From NCBI GenBank assembly GCA_958348245.1, contig CATVYJ010000004.1, positions 157,356 to 221,355 on the forward strand: a DNA stretch of 64,000 bases, in the 5' to 3' direction. The DNA comes from an uncultured Veillonellaceae bacterium (lineage in GTDB: Bacteria; Bacillota; Negativicutes; Veillonellales; Dialisteraceae). The notes beneath the pieces are model-generated. The model worked only from the letters and a program-made list of their open reading frames with translations, did not search any database and was not told the DNA's origin. The first letter of the stretch is position 1. Every line of letters begins with the position of its first letter. A program made the position numbers and the translations under genes. Of the stretch, positions 51,520 through 59,441 are shown in pieces.

Positions 51520-51870
51520 TTGCCGCAAATTAAAGCAAATCTCAAGACCATGAAGAAAGACGCTGCGAAACACGCTGTGAACGCCGCCGTCAAATCTCAG
51601 ATCCACACGGCTGTGAAAAAAGCAGTCGCAGCTGCAAACTCCGATAACAAGGAGGAGGCTCTTCGGGCTGCTGTCAGCGTTATCGACAGCGCTGCCTCCA
51701 AAGGCGTACTCCACAAGAATACCGCCGCCCGCAAGAAATCCCGTCTTCATGCCCGCGTAAACGCTGCCATCGCCGCTGAAAAGGCCGCTGAAGCCAAGGA
51801 AGCCGCAGAAGCAGAAAGAGAAGCGGAAAAAGAAGCTTACAAGGAAAGAATGGAAGAAGAAAAGGCCTGA
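51520..51870 (+). CDS. rpsT: 30S ribosomal protein S20 with C-terminal extension
   Basis: 116 residues, about 30 longer than the usual ~87. The S20 helices are clear: PQIKANLKTMKKDAAKHAVN and KGVLHKNTAARKKSRLHARVN. After residue ~85 there is a Glu/Ala/Lys-rich tail (EKAAEAKEAAEAEREAEK and on), predicted to be one charged helix. The TTG at 51520 is chosen because GGGAGG lies 8 nt upstream; the GTG at 51511 lies within that site. Monocistronic. Confidence 0.92.
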   Translation: MPQIKANLKTMKKDAAKHAVNAAVKSQIHTAVKKAVAAANSDNKEEALRAAVSVIDSAASKGVLHKNTAARKKSRLHARVNAAIAAEKAAEAKEAAEAEREAEKEAYKERMEEEKA

Positions 51871-51891
51871 GCCCTTCTCCCGCTTGCAGCA

Positions 51892-51927
51892 AAACAGGAA
51901 TCTCCACGAGGTTCCTGTTTTTTTGCT
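51892..51927 (+). terminator. Intrinsic terminator after rpsT
   Basis: AACAGGAA and TTCCTGTT stem with an 11-nt loop, followed by TTTTT. Confidence 0.88.
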
Positions 51928-51963
51928 GTCCGCCTCCGTTTCTCCGCCCCGCCCGTTTTCTCC

Positions 51964-51992
51964 TTGACGAAAGCCGGAAATTTTAGTATTTT
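51964..51992 (+). promoter_or_regulatory. Promoter of the abgT-M20 operon
   Basis: TTGACG (51964-51969) and TATTTT (51987-51992) at 17 bp. Confidence 0.6.
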
Positions 51993-52016
51993 AATTCTGT
52001 AATTGAATCATGTCCG

Positions 52017-52069
52017 AAGACGGAAAATGACGGCCGCAGACACGCTCTGCGGATGTCTTTTTCCGTCTT
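52017..52069 (+). promoter_or_regulatory. Long near-perfect hairpin in the abgT leader
   Basis: AAGACGGAAAA (52017-52027) pairs with TTTTCCGTCTT (52059-52069). GAC pairs with GTC inside it, and CCGCAGA (52034-52040) with TCTGCGG (52046-52052), around a CACGC loop. In all, 21 pairs with two small internal loops. The inner hairpin followed by TCTTTTT looks like a terminator whose U run can be masked by the upstream AAAA arm. An attenuator or RNA switch is possible. Confidence 0.5.
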
Positions 52070-52110
52070 TTCTTCTGCGGAAGAGGCGCGGCGCGCCGGA
52101 CGGAGAAAGG

Positions 52111-53649
52111 ATGTGCAGTATGCCGCAAAAGAAATCATGGATGACCCGTTTCCTCAACGGGGTCGAAACGGTGGGCAACAAGCTGCCCGACCCGGTGTCT
52201 CTCTTCATTCTGCTGGCGCTCATCACGGTGCTGCTGTCGGCGGTGTTCGGCGCGATGGGCGTGGAGGCGGTCCATCCGGGGACGCACAAGGTCATCCGCG
52301 TCATCAATCTCTTCAGCCTCGACGGCTTCCGCCAGATGTGGAGCAAAGCCGTGTCGAATTTCTCCACCTTCGCCCCGCTCGCCATGGTGCTGGTGTGCGT
52401 CATCGGCGCGGGCTGCGCGGAGAAGAGCGGCTTCCTCGCGGCGTTCATGCAGAAAATGCTCGGCGGCGCGTCGAAGGCGTTCGTCACGTTCGTCATCATT
52501 TTCATCGGCATCAACGGCAACGTGGCGGGCGACGCGGCGTTCGTCGTGCTGCCTCCGGTGGCGGCGGTGATTTTCCTCGGCATGGGCCGCCATCCCCTGC
52601 TGGGCATTTTCTGCGCCTACGCGAGCGTGGCCGCGGGCTTTTCCGCAAATATCATGCTGGGCATGACGGACTCCCTCGCGTACGGCTTCACCGAGGCGGC
52701 GGCGCGCATGATCGACCCGGAGTACACCGCTTCCCCGGCGATCAATTATTATTTTCTCTTCGCGTCGTGCGTGGTGCTGTCTTTCGTGGGCACGTATGTG
52801 ACGGAGAAAATCATGGCGCCCCGCTTCGCCGGAGCGGATCTCTCGAAGTACGAGCTGGACGAGGAGCTCACGCGCCTCACGCCGGAGAAGAGCCGCGCCG
52901 TGACGAAGGCGCTCTGGGCGACGCTCGCCACGCTCGCGGTCATCGCTCTCCTCTCCATCGGCGACCATCCCGTGCTGGGCGACCCGGAGACGGGCTCCAT
53001 CATGGCGAACAGCTCGCCCTTCATGCAGGGCATCATCCTCCTCGTGACGATCGTCCTCTTCGTGCCGGGCTGCGTGTACGGCTTCGCCGTGGGGAAATAT
53101 AAAAACGACAAGGATCTCTTTGCGGACATCTCGCTGGCCTTCAAGGATATTTCCTCGTACATCATCCTGTGCTTCTTCTGCGCGCAGTTCACCAATTATT
53201 TCGCCTGGTCCAATCTGGGGGCGATCCTGGCCATCAAGGGCGCGGCGTTCCTCCAGTCCATGAATTTCACGGGCATGCCGCTCATCGTGGGGCTGGTCAT
53301 CGTGGCGTGCATCGTCAATATTTTCATCGGCTCCGCCTCGGCGAAATGGGCCATCCTCGCGCCGGTCATGGTGCCCATGATGATGCTCCTCGGCTACGAC
53401 CCGGCGCTCACCCAGGCGGCGTACCGCATCGGCGACTCCATCACGAACCCCATTTCCCCGCTCTTCACCTATTTCCCGCTCGTGCTGGGCTATGTGAAGC
53501 GCTATGAAAAAGATACGGGCTTCGGCACCATCGTGGCGAACATGCTGCCCTACTCGCTCATTTTCGCCATCGTGTGGGTGTGCCTCCTCGGCGTGTGGGT
53601 CCTCTTCGACCTGCCTCTCGGACCGGGCGGCCATATTTTCCTCCAGTGA
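52111..53649 (+). CDS. AbgT-family transporter
   Basis: 512-residue membrane protein, about 12 helices. It begins MTRFLNGVETVGNKLPDPVSLFILLALI, the AbgT signature. FIGINGNVAGDAAFVVLPPVAAVIF and SITNPISPLFTYFPLVLGY are the re-entrant hairpin motifs. AbgT carries p-aminobenzoyl-glutamate in E. coli; some relatives export sulfonamides. Directly followed by two M20 peptidases, like E. coli abgABT, so uptake of an amide-linked substrate is likely. The start is ATG 52111 or 52120; both are close to AAAGG. Confidence 0.87.
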   Translation: MCSMPQKKSWMTRFLNGVETVGNKLPDPVSLFILLALITVLLSAVFGAMGVEAVHPGTHKVIRVINLFSLDGFRQMWSKAVSNFSTFAPLAMVLVCVIGAGCAEKSGFLAAFMQKMLGGASKAFVTFVIIFIGINGNVAGDAAFVVLPPVAAVIFLGMGRHPLLGIFCAYASVAAGFSANIMLGMTDSLAYGFTEAAARMIDPEYTASPAINYYFLFASCVVLSFVGTYVTEKIMAPRFAGADLSKYELDEELTRLTPEKSRAVTKALWATLATLAVIALLSIGDHPVLGDPETGSIMANSSPFMQGIILLVTIVLFVPGCVYGFAVGKYKNDKDLFADISLAFKDISSYIILCFFCAQFTNYFAWSNLGAILAIKGAAFLQSMNFTGMPLIVGLVIVACIVNIFIGSASAKWAILAPVMVPMMMLLGYDPALTQAAYRIGDSITNPISPLFTYFPLVLGYVKRYEKDTGFGTIVANMLPYSLIFAIVWVCLLGVWVLFDLPLGPGGHIFLQ

Positions 53650-53697
53650 TTTCCCGGGACGGGTCTCCCGTCCCTTTCCCATGGAAAGGAGATTTTC

Positions 53698-54873
53698 ATG
53701 TCTCTCAAAGATGAAGCGGAGCGGCTCTCGCCCTATATCCGGACCATGCGCCGCCATTTCCACCGGCACGGCGAGCTGTCCTTCGAGGAGAAGGCCACCA
53801 CCCTGCGCATCGCGGACGAGCTCCGCCCCCTCGGCTATGAGGTGACGACCTTCCCCGATTATTACGGCCTCACTGCGAAACTGACCGGCGATCCCGCGGG
53901 GCCCGCGGTGGTGCTCCGCGCGGACATCGATGCGCTGCCCCTCACGGAGGCGACCGGCGCGGACTTTGCGAGCGAAACGCCGGGGGTGATGCACGCCTGC
54001 GGCCACGACTGCCACACGGCGATGCTTCTCGGCGCGGCGCGCCTCCTCGCGGCGCACCGGGAGGAGCTCGGCGGCACCGTGACGCTCCTCTTCCAGTCCG
54101 CGGAGGAGTCGGGCCACGGCATGCAGTACTATCTGGACCATCACTGCTTCGACGGCGCGGCGGCGGCCTTCGGCCTCCACATGAGCGCGGACATTCCGAA
54201 GGGGACCGTGGCCGTGCCCCGGGGGCCCCTCATGGCGTCGTGCACGGATTTCCGGTGCGTCGTGCGGGGCGTCTCCGCCCACGGCTCCACGCCCCATCTC
54301 GGGCGGGACGCCATCGCCGCGGCGAGCGCGCTTCTCCTGAATCTCCAGACGCTGGTCTCCCGCATGAACAATCCCCTCCACCCCCTCGTGATGACCGTGG
54401 GCCGCGTCCACGGCGGGAAACAGTTCAATATCATCTGCGACGAGGTCACCCTGGAGGGCACCATCCGCTCCTTCGACCGGGACATGTCCCGCCGCGCGCC
54501 GGAGCTCTTCCGCACCATCGCGGAAGGGACCGCGGCCGCCCTCGGATGTACCGCCGAGTTTGATCCCTTTTCCTTCGAGCCCGTCACGTCCAACGACCAC
54601 GACGAACTGACGGACCTCGCGCGGCGGGCGGCGGTCTCCCTCTTCGGCGAAGCCGCGCTGGCGGACGAGCCCCGCTCCATGGCGTCGGAAGATTTCTCCC
54701 TCCTCATGGAGCGCGTCCCCGCAGTCTTCGCAAAAGTGGGCGCGCGGGACGAGGCCATGGCCTGGCCCCTCCATTCGGACCATTTCTGCCCCGACGACAG
54801 CTTCCTCTGGCAGGGCGCGGCGCTCCACGCGCAGTTCGCCCTCGATTTCCTCCGCGGGAAAGGAGACAAATGA
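53698..54873 (+). CDS. M20 family amidohydrolase/peptidase (copy 1)
   Basis: 391-residue M20D metallo-amidohydrolase (hippurate hydrolase/AbgA-like). It begins RTMRRHFHRHGELSFEE; RADIDALPLTEAT and MHACGHDCHTAMLLGAARLLA bind the two metals, followed by FQSAEES and later HSDHFCPDD. The lid domain (~185-295) contains VSAHGSTPHLGRDAI. AAAGGAG is upstream. It shares a virtually identical ~80-nt stretch with the next gene. Downstream of abgT, so probably cleaves the imported substrate. Confidence 0.88.
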   Translation: MSLKDEAERLSPYIRTMRRHFHRHGELSFEEKATTLRIADELRPLGYEVTTFPDYYGLTAKLTGDPAGPAVVLRADIDALPLTEATGADFASETPGVMHACGHDCHTAMLLGAARLLAAHREELGGTVTLLFQSAEESGHGMQYYLDHHCFDGAAAAFGLHMSADIPKGTVAVPRGPLMASCTDFRCVVRGVSAHGSTPHLGRDAIAAASALLLNLQTLVSRMNNPLHPLVMTVGRVHGGKQFNIICDEVTLEGTIRSFDRDMSRRAPELFRTIAEGTAAALGCTAEFDPFSFEPVTSNDHDELTDLARRAAVSLFGEAALADEPRSMASEDFSLLMERVPAVFAKVGARDEAMAWPLHSDHFCPDDSFLWQGAALHAQFALDFLRGKGDK

Positions 54874-56048
54874 TGGATACAAAAGCTCTCGCTCTCCAGG
54901 AAAAAGACTACATCGTCGGCCTCCGCCGGTGGTTTCACGCGCATCCCGAGCTGGGCGGCGAAGAAAAGGAAACCACCGCGCGCATCGTTTCCGAGCTCCG
55001 CGCGGCGGGCGTGGACGTGGAGACCTTCGACGACATCACGGGCTGCGTGGGCACCCTCCGGGGCGCGCGCCCCGGCCCCACGGTGATGCTCCGCGCGGAC
55101 ATCGACGCGCTCCCCATCCAGGAAGCGGACACGGCGAAGCCCTACGCCTCGCAGCATCCCGGCGTGATGCACGCCTGCGGCCACGACTGCCACACGGCGA
55201 TGCTCCTCGGCGCGGCGCGCCTCCTCGCGGCGCACCGGGAGGAAATCTGCGGCACGGTGAAATTCCTCTTCCAGATGGCGGAAGAAATCGGCACAGAGTC
55301 CCGCCATTACGTGGAGAAAGGCTGCCTGGCGGGCGTGGACGCCATCTACGGCCAGCACGTGTGGTCCCTCCTGCCCGCCGGCACGTACAATCTGGAAGAC
55401 GGCCCGCGCATGGCCTGCAGCGACCGCTTCACCATCCATGTGCACGGCCGGGCCGCCCACGGAAGCGCGCCCCATCAGGGCCGGGATGCGGTCCTCGCCG
55501 CCGCGGCGGTCGTCATGGCCCTGCAGGCCCTCGTCTCCCGCGCCAACGACCCGCAGAATACGTTCGTCCTCACCACGGGCGTCTTCGACGGCGGCACGCG
55601 GGACAATATCGTCGCCGCCGAAGCCGTGCTCGTGGGTACGTGCCGCGCCTTTGACAACGACTTCCGCCGCACCATCCCCCAGCTCATCCGCACCGCCGCG
55701 GAGAACGCCGCCCGCGCCTGGGGCTGCACCGCCGAGTGCGAATACTTCTTCGGCCCGGCGCCCCTCATCAACGCCCACAAAGAGCTGAACGGCATCGCCC
55801 GCGCCGCCGCCCGGCGCATCCTCGGCGAGAACGCCCTCGTCCCCATGGAGCGCCAGATGGGCGCGGAAGACTTCTCCGTCTACCTCGCGGACACCCCCGG
55901 CCTCTACGGCTTCCTCGGCTGCCGCAACGAAGCGAAAGGCGCAGCTTCCCCGCACCACTCGGACACCTTCGACGTGGACGAAGACGTGCTCCCGCTCGGC
56001 GCGGCGCTGTACGCCCAGTTCGCCCTCGATTTCCTCCATAAAAAATAA
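54870..56048 (+). CDS. M20 family amidohydrolase/peptidase (copy 2)
   Basis: 392 residues, same architecture as copy 1: RRWFHAHPELGGEE, RADIDALPIQEADTA, MHACGHDCHTAMLLGAARLLA, FQMAEEIG, AAHGSAPHQGRDAV and HHSDTFDVDEDV. Outside the shared tract the two proteins differ at many positions, so they may have different specificity or form a heterodimer as AbgA and AbgB do. Starts in an ATGATG overlap with copy 1 behind AAAGGAG. Last gene of the operon. Confidence 0.88.
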   Translation: MMDTKALALQEKDYIVGLRRWFHAHPELGGEEKETTARIVSELRAAGVDVETFDDITGCVGTLRGARPGPTVMLRADIDALPIQEADTAKPYASQHPGVMHACGHDCHTAMLLGAARLLAAHREEICGTVKFLFQMAEEIGTESRHYVEKGCLAGVDAIYGQHVWSLLPAGTYNLEDGPRMACSDRFTIHVHGRAAHGSAPHQGRDAVLAAAAVVMALQALVSRANDPQNTFVLTTGVFDGGTRDNIVAAEAVLVGTCRAFDNDFRRTIPQLIRTAAENAARAWGCTAECEYFFGPAPLINAHKELNGIARAAARRILGENALVPMERQMGAEDFSVYLADTPGLYGFLGCRNEAKGAASPHHSDTFDVDEDVLPLGAALYAQFALDFLHKK

Positions 56049-56060
56049 ACATAAACGCGC

Positions 56061-56104
56061 AAAAACGCCGCGGACCCCCAAAGGAATCCGCGGCGTTTTT
56101 CTTT
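56061..56104. terminator. Bidirectional terminator after the M20 operon
   Basis: AAAAACGCCGCGGA and TCCGCGGCGTTTTT form a 14-bp stem with an 11-12 nt loop. Confidence 0.9.
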
Positions 56105-56385
56105 TACACCGGCGCGTCCGCCGGATAGCCGTTCAGCCAGTTTGCCGCGCGGCGCAGCAGCCGGAACTGCCCCTCCGCCTCGATCACATCCTCCAGCCGT
56201 TCCATCTCCACCAGCCGGCGGCAGATCTCCACCGCCTGCAGAAAGAGAAATACATTCGTATCCCCCTTCGCCGTCTCCGGATCGATGTGCTCTTTCTCGA
56301 AATAATCGAGGAAACGCACCAGAATCCCCGCATAGCCCTCGAGGAGCACCTCCTTGCGGACGCTCACTTCCCGCTGCCGGTCCAT
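56104..56385 (-). CDS. Hypothetical protein, 93 residues
   Basis: Not recognised. It is hydrophilic and predicted mainly helical (EGYAGILVRFLDYFEKEHID, FLFLQAVEICRRLVEMERLEDVIEAEGQ). No membrane segment or cysteine motif. The ATG is preceded by GAGGAGTGAGG, and a minus-strand TATAAT lies at 56469-56474, so expression is credible. Convergent with the M20 operon. Confidence 0.65.
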   Translation of the reverse strand: MDRQREVSVRKEVLLEGYAGILVRFLDYFEKEHIDPETAKGDTNVFLFLQAVEICRRLVEMERLEDVIEAEGQFRLLRRAANWLNGYPADAPV

Positions 56386-56652
56386 TTCCTCACTCCTCTC
56401 CGGTACACCCGTCCCTCCGCCCTGCTCCGCAGAGAATCCCGCCGTTTCGTCTGACGATTACTTTTCCTATTATAAATCATCCGGACTAATTCATAAAATG
56501 AATACATCCAATTCGCATACAAAGCGCCTTCCGCGCAGAAAAATCATGCACGCGCCAATTGCCCGGCATGCGGCGCGCCGGCCGCTCCGCCGGCCGCGCC
56601 AGAGGCTCCGCCCCGCGCGTGCGCCCGCCTGTCCGCCCGCGTTCTCCACGCA
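56386..56652. other. Intergenic region with palindromes
   Basis: ATTCATAAAATGAAT (56489-56503) is an inverted repeat next to the minus-strand -10 at 56469-56474 and could be an operator. A GC-rich near-palindrome with GGCGCG, CCGGC, GCCGG and CCGCGCC lies at about 56572-56600. No gene is seen. Confidence 0.45.
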
Positions 56653-56680
56653 GCAAAAAAGCCCCGCGCAGGGGCTTTCC
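56653..56680 (-). terminator. Intrinsic terminator after yjiG
   Basis: Minus-strand AAGCCCC-TGCGC-GGGGCTT stem followed by TTTTGC. Confidence 0.85.
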
Positions 56681-56693
56681 TCTTCTGCCGCGC

Positions 56694-57212
56694 TCAGAAG
56701 AACAGCAGAAACACGCGCATGAGAATCATGCCGATGACCGCGTTGATGATGCTGATCGCCATGAGGAGCGGCCAGTATTTCTTCGGCACATCCGCCGTAC
56801 CGAGGAGCCGGCCCATGTACTGGAGCTGCGACCCCATGAGAATGAAGGCGGGCATGAGGATGGTGATGTGCACCGGCTCGAGCACGCCCTGCGTGAAGAA
56901 GGCCGCCGCCACGCCCACCGCGGCGGAGCACGAGAGCCAGGTGGTGAGGAGCACGATGAGCGCTTCGCCGGGCAGGCCCAGCAGCCCCATCACCGGCCCG
57001 CACCAGTGGCCGATGAAGTCCATGATGCCGAGAATATTCAGGATGTAGGCGATGACATAGGCCATGAGGATATTCGGCACGAGGTTATTCACGCCGATGG
57101 CCCAGCCTTTGCGCGCGCCCTGCACGAAAATATCAAATACGTTGCCCTTCGGCACAAGCGCTTCCTCGATCGCTTCTTTCTGTACGGTCATGTCCGGTTC
57201 CTTAGCTGCCAT
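56694..57212 (-). CDS. yjiG: YjiG-type membrane protein (nucleoside recognition/SpmB-like)
   Basis: 172 residues with four or five membrane segments. FVQGARKGWAIGVNNLVPNILMAYVIAYIL and LTTWLSCSAAVGVAAAFFTQGVL match YjiG. With YjiH it is thought to form a two-part transporter; in E. coli the pair lies next to the isoaspartyl dipeptidase gene. Here M20 peptidases flank the pair, which also suggests a peptide-related substrate. Overlaps yjiH by 11 nt. Confidence 0.82.
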   Translation of the reverse strand: MAAKEPDMTVQKEAIEEALVPKGNVFDIFVQGARKGWAIGVNNLVPNILMAYVIAYILNILGIMDFIGHWCGPVMGLLGLPGEALIVLLTTWLSCSAAVGVAAAFFTQGVLEPVHITILMPAFILMGSQLQYMGRLLGTADVPKKYWPLLMAISIINAVIGMILMRVFLLFF

Positions 57213-57873
57213 GGGTGAAGTCTCCTTTGTAAACGGTGTCGAGAACGATGCGGCAGAGAACCGCGCCGAAGAATTTCAGAACAAAAATGACGAGAAGCGG
57301 AATGACGATGGGCACGACGGCATAGCTGAAGAGCGCGCCCACGATGGCGAAATAGTTATTGATCATGCCCGCGCCGGAGTACTGCCACGCGGCGATGATG
57401 GTCTGCTCGCGTTTGTCGATGAGTTTTTCATCCACAAGCTCTTTCGTGAGGGCCGCGCCGGCGTCGGTGCTCTGCATGTCCGTAATGAGCGTGAGACCCA
57501 CGAAGCCGGGCACGTCCATGATGGGCCGCAGGAGCGGCGTCATCAGTTTCTGCGCCGCGGTGAGCGCGCCGTAGTGGGAGAGCACTTCCACCGCGCCCAC
57601 GGCGAGCATGACCGACGGGATGAGGGACAGGGCGAAGAGGAAGCCGCCCCGGGCGCTGATGCCGCCCATACCCACGAAGGTGGCCTTGTCGTTGGCCATG
57701 GTGCCGAATTTCCCGATGAGGGTGCTGAAATCAAACGCGCGGAGCCACTGGGCCTGCTGGATGGATGCGAAGACCCCCGCGAAAAACAGAATGGCGAATA
57801 TGAGCGCCAGATAGCCCTTCCAGCCCACGCGGGGCAGGCGCGAGAGGCGCTCTTCTTCTTCTTTTGAAACCAT
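57202..57873 (-). CDS. yjiH: YjiH-type membrane protein (nucleoside recognition/SpmA-like)
   Basis: 223 residues, about five membrane helices. GISARGGFLFALSLIPSVMLAVGAVEVLSHYGAL and VPGFVGLTLITDMQSTDAGAALTKEL match YjiH. The ATG at 57873 has AAGGAA upstream. First gene of the yjiHG operon; its leader of about 115 nt carries a terminator-like hairpin. Confidence 0.82.
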   Translation of the reverse strand: MVSKEEEERLSRLPRVGWKGYLALIFAILFFAGVFASIQQAQWLRAFDFSTLIGKFGTMANDKATFVGMGGISARGGFLFALSLIPSVMLAVGAVEVLSHYGALTAAQKLMTPLLRPIMDVPGFVGLTLITDMQSTDAGAALTKELVDEKLIDKREQTIIAAWQYSGAGMINNYFAIVGALFSYAVVPIVIPLLVIFVLKFFGAVLCRIVLDTVYKGDFTHGS

Positions 57874-57924
57874 GCGTTCCTTCCTTTCTCCGCCGTGCGG
57901 ACGATCCGGTCCGGGCCGGATACG

Positions 57925-57961
57925 CAAAAAGGCCGTCCTGCGAGTCAGCGCAGGAACAGCC
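57925..57961 (-). promoter_or_regulatory. Terminator-like hairpin in the yjiH leader
   Basis: Minus-strand GGCTGT, CCTGCG, loop CTGACT, CGCAGG, ACGGCC, then TTTTTG: about 11 pairs plus a U run, placed between the promoter and the yjiH start. A second stem, ATCCGG-CCCGGA-CCGGAT, follows. It suggests transcription attenuation. No T-box or known riboswitch core was recognised. Confidence 0.5.
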
Positions 57962-57992
57962 TCTTCGCCGATTTTCTATGAAAGTTATCTGG

Positions 57993-58001
57993 ATTTTATC
58001 A
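57993..58001 (-). promoter_or_regulatory. Extended -10 promoter of yjiHG
   Basis: Minus-strand TGATAAAAT, about 120 nt upstream of the start codon. Confidence 0.5.
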
Positions 58002-58232
58002 CATCGTTACCGGTCAGTGCAATACGATTCGCCCGCTTTATTTTGTATTTACTATTTTTTTATTTTCTCACAGAGAACGCGCGCGTGAAGATACGGCAGG
58101 CGTACGATTTCCTAAATGAAGAAAAAAATTTCTCTCAATCGGTCGTCCGTCTCTTGTAAAATCCCGCTCACCTTATACAATAAAATCATATATACCGCCG
58201 GACCACCGGCTGAGCGCATGAAGGAGGCTATC
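58002..58232 (+). other. AT-rich divergent region before the third M20 gene
   Basis: With 57874-58001 this makes a 359-nt gene-free region. This part is AT-rich and carries the plus-strand promoter. No other feature is recognised. Confidence 0.5.
58154..58181 (+). promoter_or_regulatory. Promoter of the third M20 gene
   Basis: TTGTAA (58154-58159) and TACAAT (58176-58181) at 16 bp. Confidence 0.6.
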
Positions 58233-59327
58233 ATGGCGACTACCGTATTCAAGCATTTCAACTATCTCCATACCATCCCCGAAGTGGGCATGCAGGAAGT
58301 GAAGACGTCCGCCTACGTGGCGGCCGTGCTGGACAAGGCCGGCTACCGGGTGGAGACGCAGATCGGCGGCGCGACGGGCGTCGTGGGCATACTGGACAGC
58401 GGCGTCCCCGGGCCGGTGCTGGGGCTGCGCGCGGACATGGACGCGCTGGGCACGCCGGAGCACGCGGCGCATCTCTGCGGCCACGACGCGCACATGTCCA
58501 TGCTGCTTTCCGCGGCGGAAGAAATCATGGACGAAGGGCTGGTGAAGAAGGGCAAGCTGAAAGTTCTCTTCCAGCCGGCGGAGGAAACGAGCGGCGGCGC
58601 GATTTCCATGATCGACGGCGGCGCGGTGGACGACGTGGACTACCTCATCGGCATGCATCTGCGCCCCGTGCAGGAATGCCGCATCGGCCAGGCGGCCCCG
58701 GCCATGTACTACTCCTCCGCGGGCCATGTGACCATCGAAGTGACGGGCCAGCAGAGCCACGGCGCGCGCCCCTACCTCGGCATCAGCGCCCTCGACGCGG
58801 GCTGCCTCATCGTGCAGGCGGCGAACGCGCTCCGCTTCAATTCCAACATCGTAAACAATCTGAAGGCGACGCGCTTCCTCTGCGACGCGGGCGTGATGAA
58901 CGCCGTGCCGGGCAGGGCGACCCTCGTCTTTGATCTGCGCAGCCAGGACAACGATCTCATGGACACCATGGTGGCGCAGCTCCGCCGCGCGGCGGAAAAC
59001 GCGGCGGCCTCCGTGGGCGCGTCCATCACATGGACGGTCAACAACATCACCCCCGCGTCCATCATCACGCCGGAGGTGACGGACCTCATCTCCGAAGTCA
59101 TCCGCAGCGAGCTCGGCGAAGCGGCGCTCGTGCCGCCCATCACCACTGCCGGCGGGGAAGACTTCTTCTGGTACCCGCGGAAGCGCCCGCAGATCAAGAC
59201 CGGATTCATCGGCCTCGGCGCGGACGTGGAGCCGGGGCTTCATGCGCCGGACATGCATTTCAATCACGACTGCCTGCCGAACGGCGTGAAGCTTCACAAA
59301 GGCGCCGTGAAGAAGCTCCTCGGCTGA
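58233..59327 (+). CDS. M20 family amidohydrolase (copy 3)
   Basis: 364 residues, shorter and clearly divergent from the two copies in the abgT operon. Metal-site motifs are LGLRADMDALGTPEHAAHLCGHDAHMSMLLSAAEEI and FQPAEETSGG, then TTAGGEDFFWY and HAPDMHFNHDCLPNG. The lid contains GQQSHGARPYLGISALDAG. The ATG at 58233 is chosen because AAGGAGG lies 5 nt upstream. Divergent from yjiHG. Substrate unknown. Confidence 0.87.
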   Translation: MATTVFKHFNYLHTIPEVGMQEVKTSAYVAAVLDKAGYRVETQIGGATGVVGILDSGVPGPVLGLRADMDALGTPEHAAHLCGHDAHMSMLLSAAEEIMDEGLVKKGKLKVLFQPAEETSGGAISMIDGGAVDDVDYLIGMHLRPVQECRIGQAAPAMYYSSAGHVTIEVTGQQSHGARPYLGISALDAGCLIVQAANALRFNSNIVNNLKATRFLCDAGVMNAVPGRATLVFDLRSQDNDLMDTMVAQLRRAAENAAASVGASITWTVNNITPASIITPEVTDLISEVIRSELGEAALVPPITTAGGEDFFWYPRKRPQIKTGFIGLGADVEPGLHAPDMHFNHDCLPNGVKLHKGAVKKLLG

Positions 59328-59333
59328 GGCGCG

Positions 59334-59373
59334 AAAAAAAGAGAGAAGACGCATCCATGCCTTCTCTCTTTTT
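59334..59373. terminator. Bidirectional terminator after the third M20 gene
   Basis: AAAAAAGAGAGAAG and CTTCTCTCTTTTTT form a 14-bp stem. Confidence 0.9.
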
Positions 59374-59402
59374 TCATGCCCGCAGTCTCTTTCCCCTTCA
59401 CA

Positions 59403-59438
59403 GGAAAACCCGGTGCTCCGAAAGGAAACGCCGGGTTC
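59403..59438 (-). terminator. Terminator after the second metallophosphoesterase gene
   Basis: Minus-strand AACCCGG and CCGGGTT stem with a 17-nt loop, followed by TTCC; moderate strength. Confidence 0.6.
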
Positions 59439-59441
59439 TTT

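Noticed and set aside
52003..52110. N-terminal extension of AbgT starting at 52003
   Set aside because: It reads through the leader hairpin, has no ribosome site, and the family starts near MTRFLNGVE.
57873..58001. T-box riboswitch in the yjiH leader
   Set aside because: The conserved AGGGTGGNACCGCG core and specifier loop are not present.
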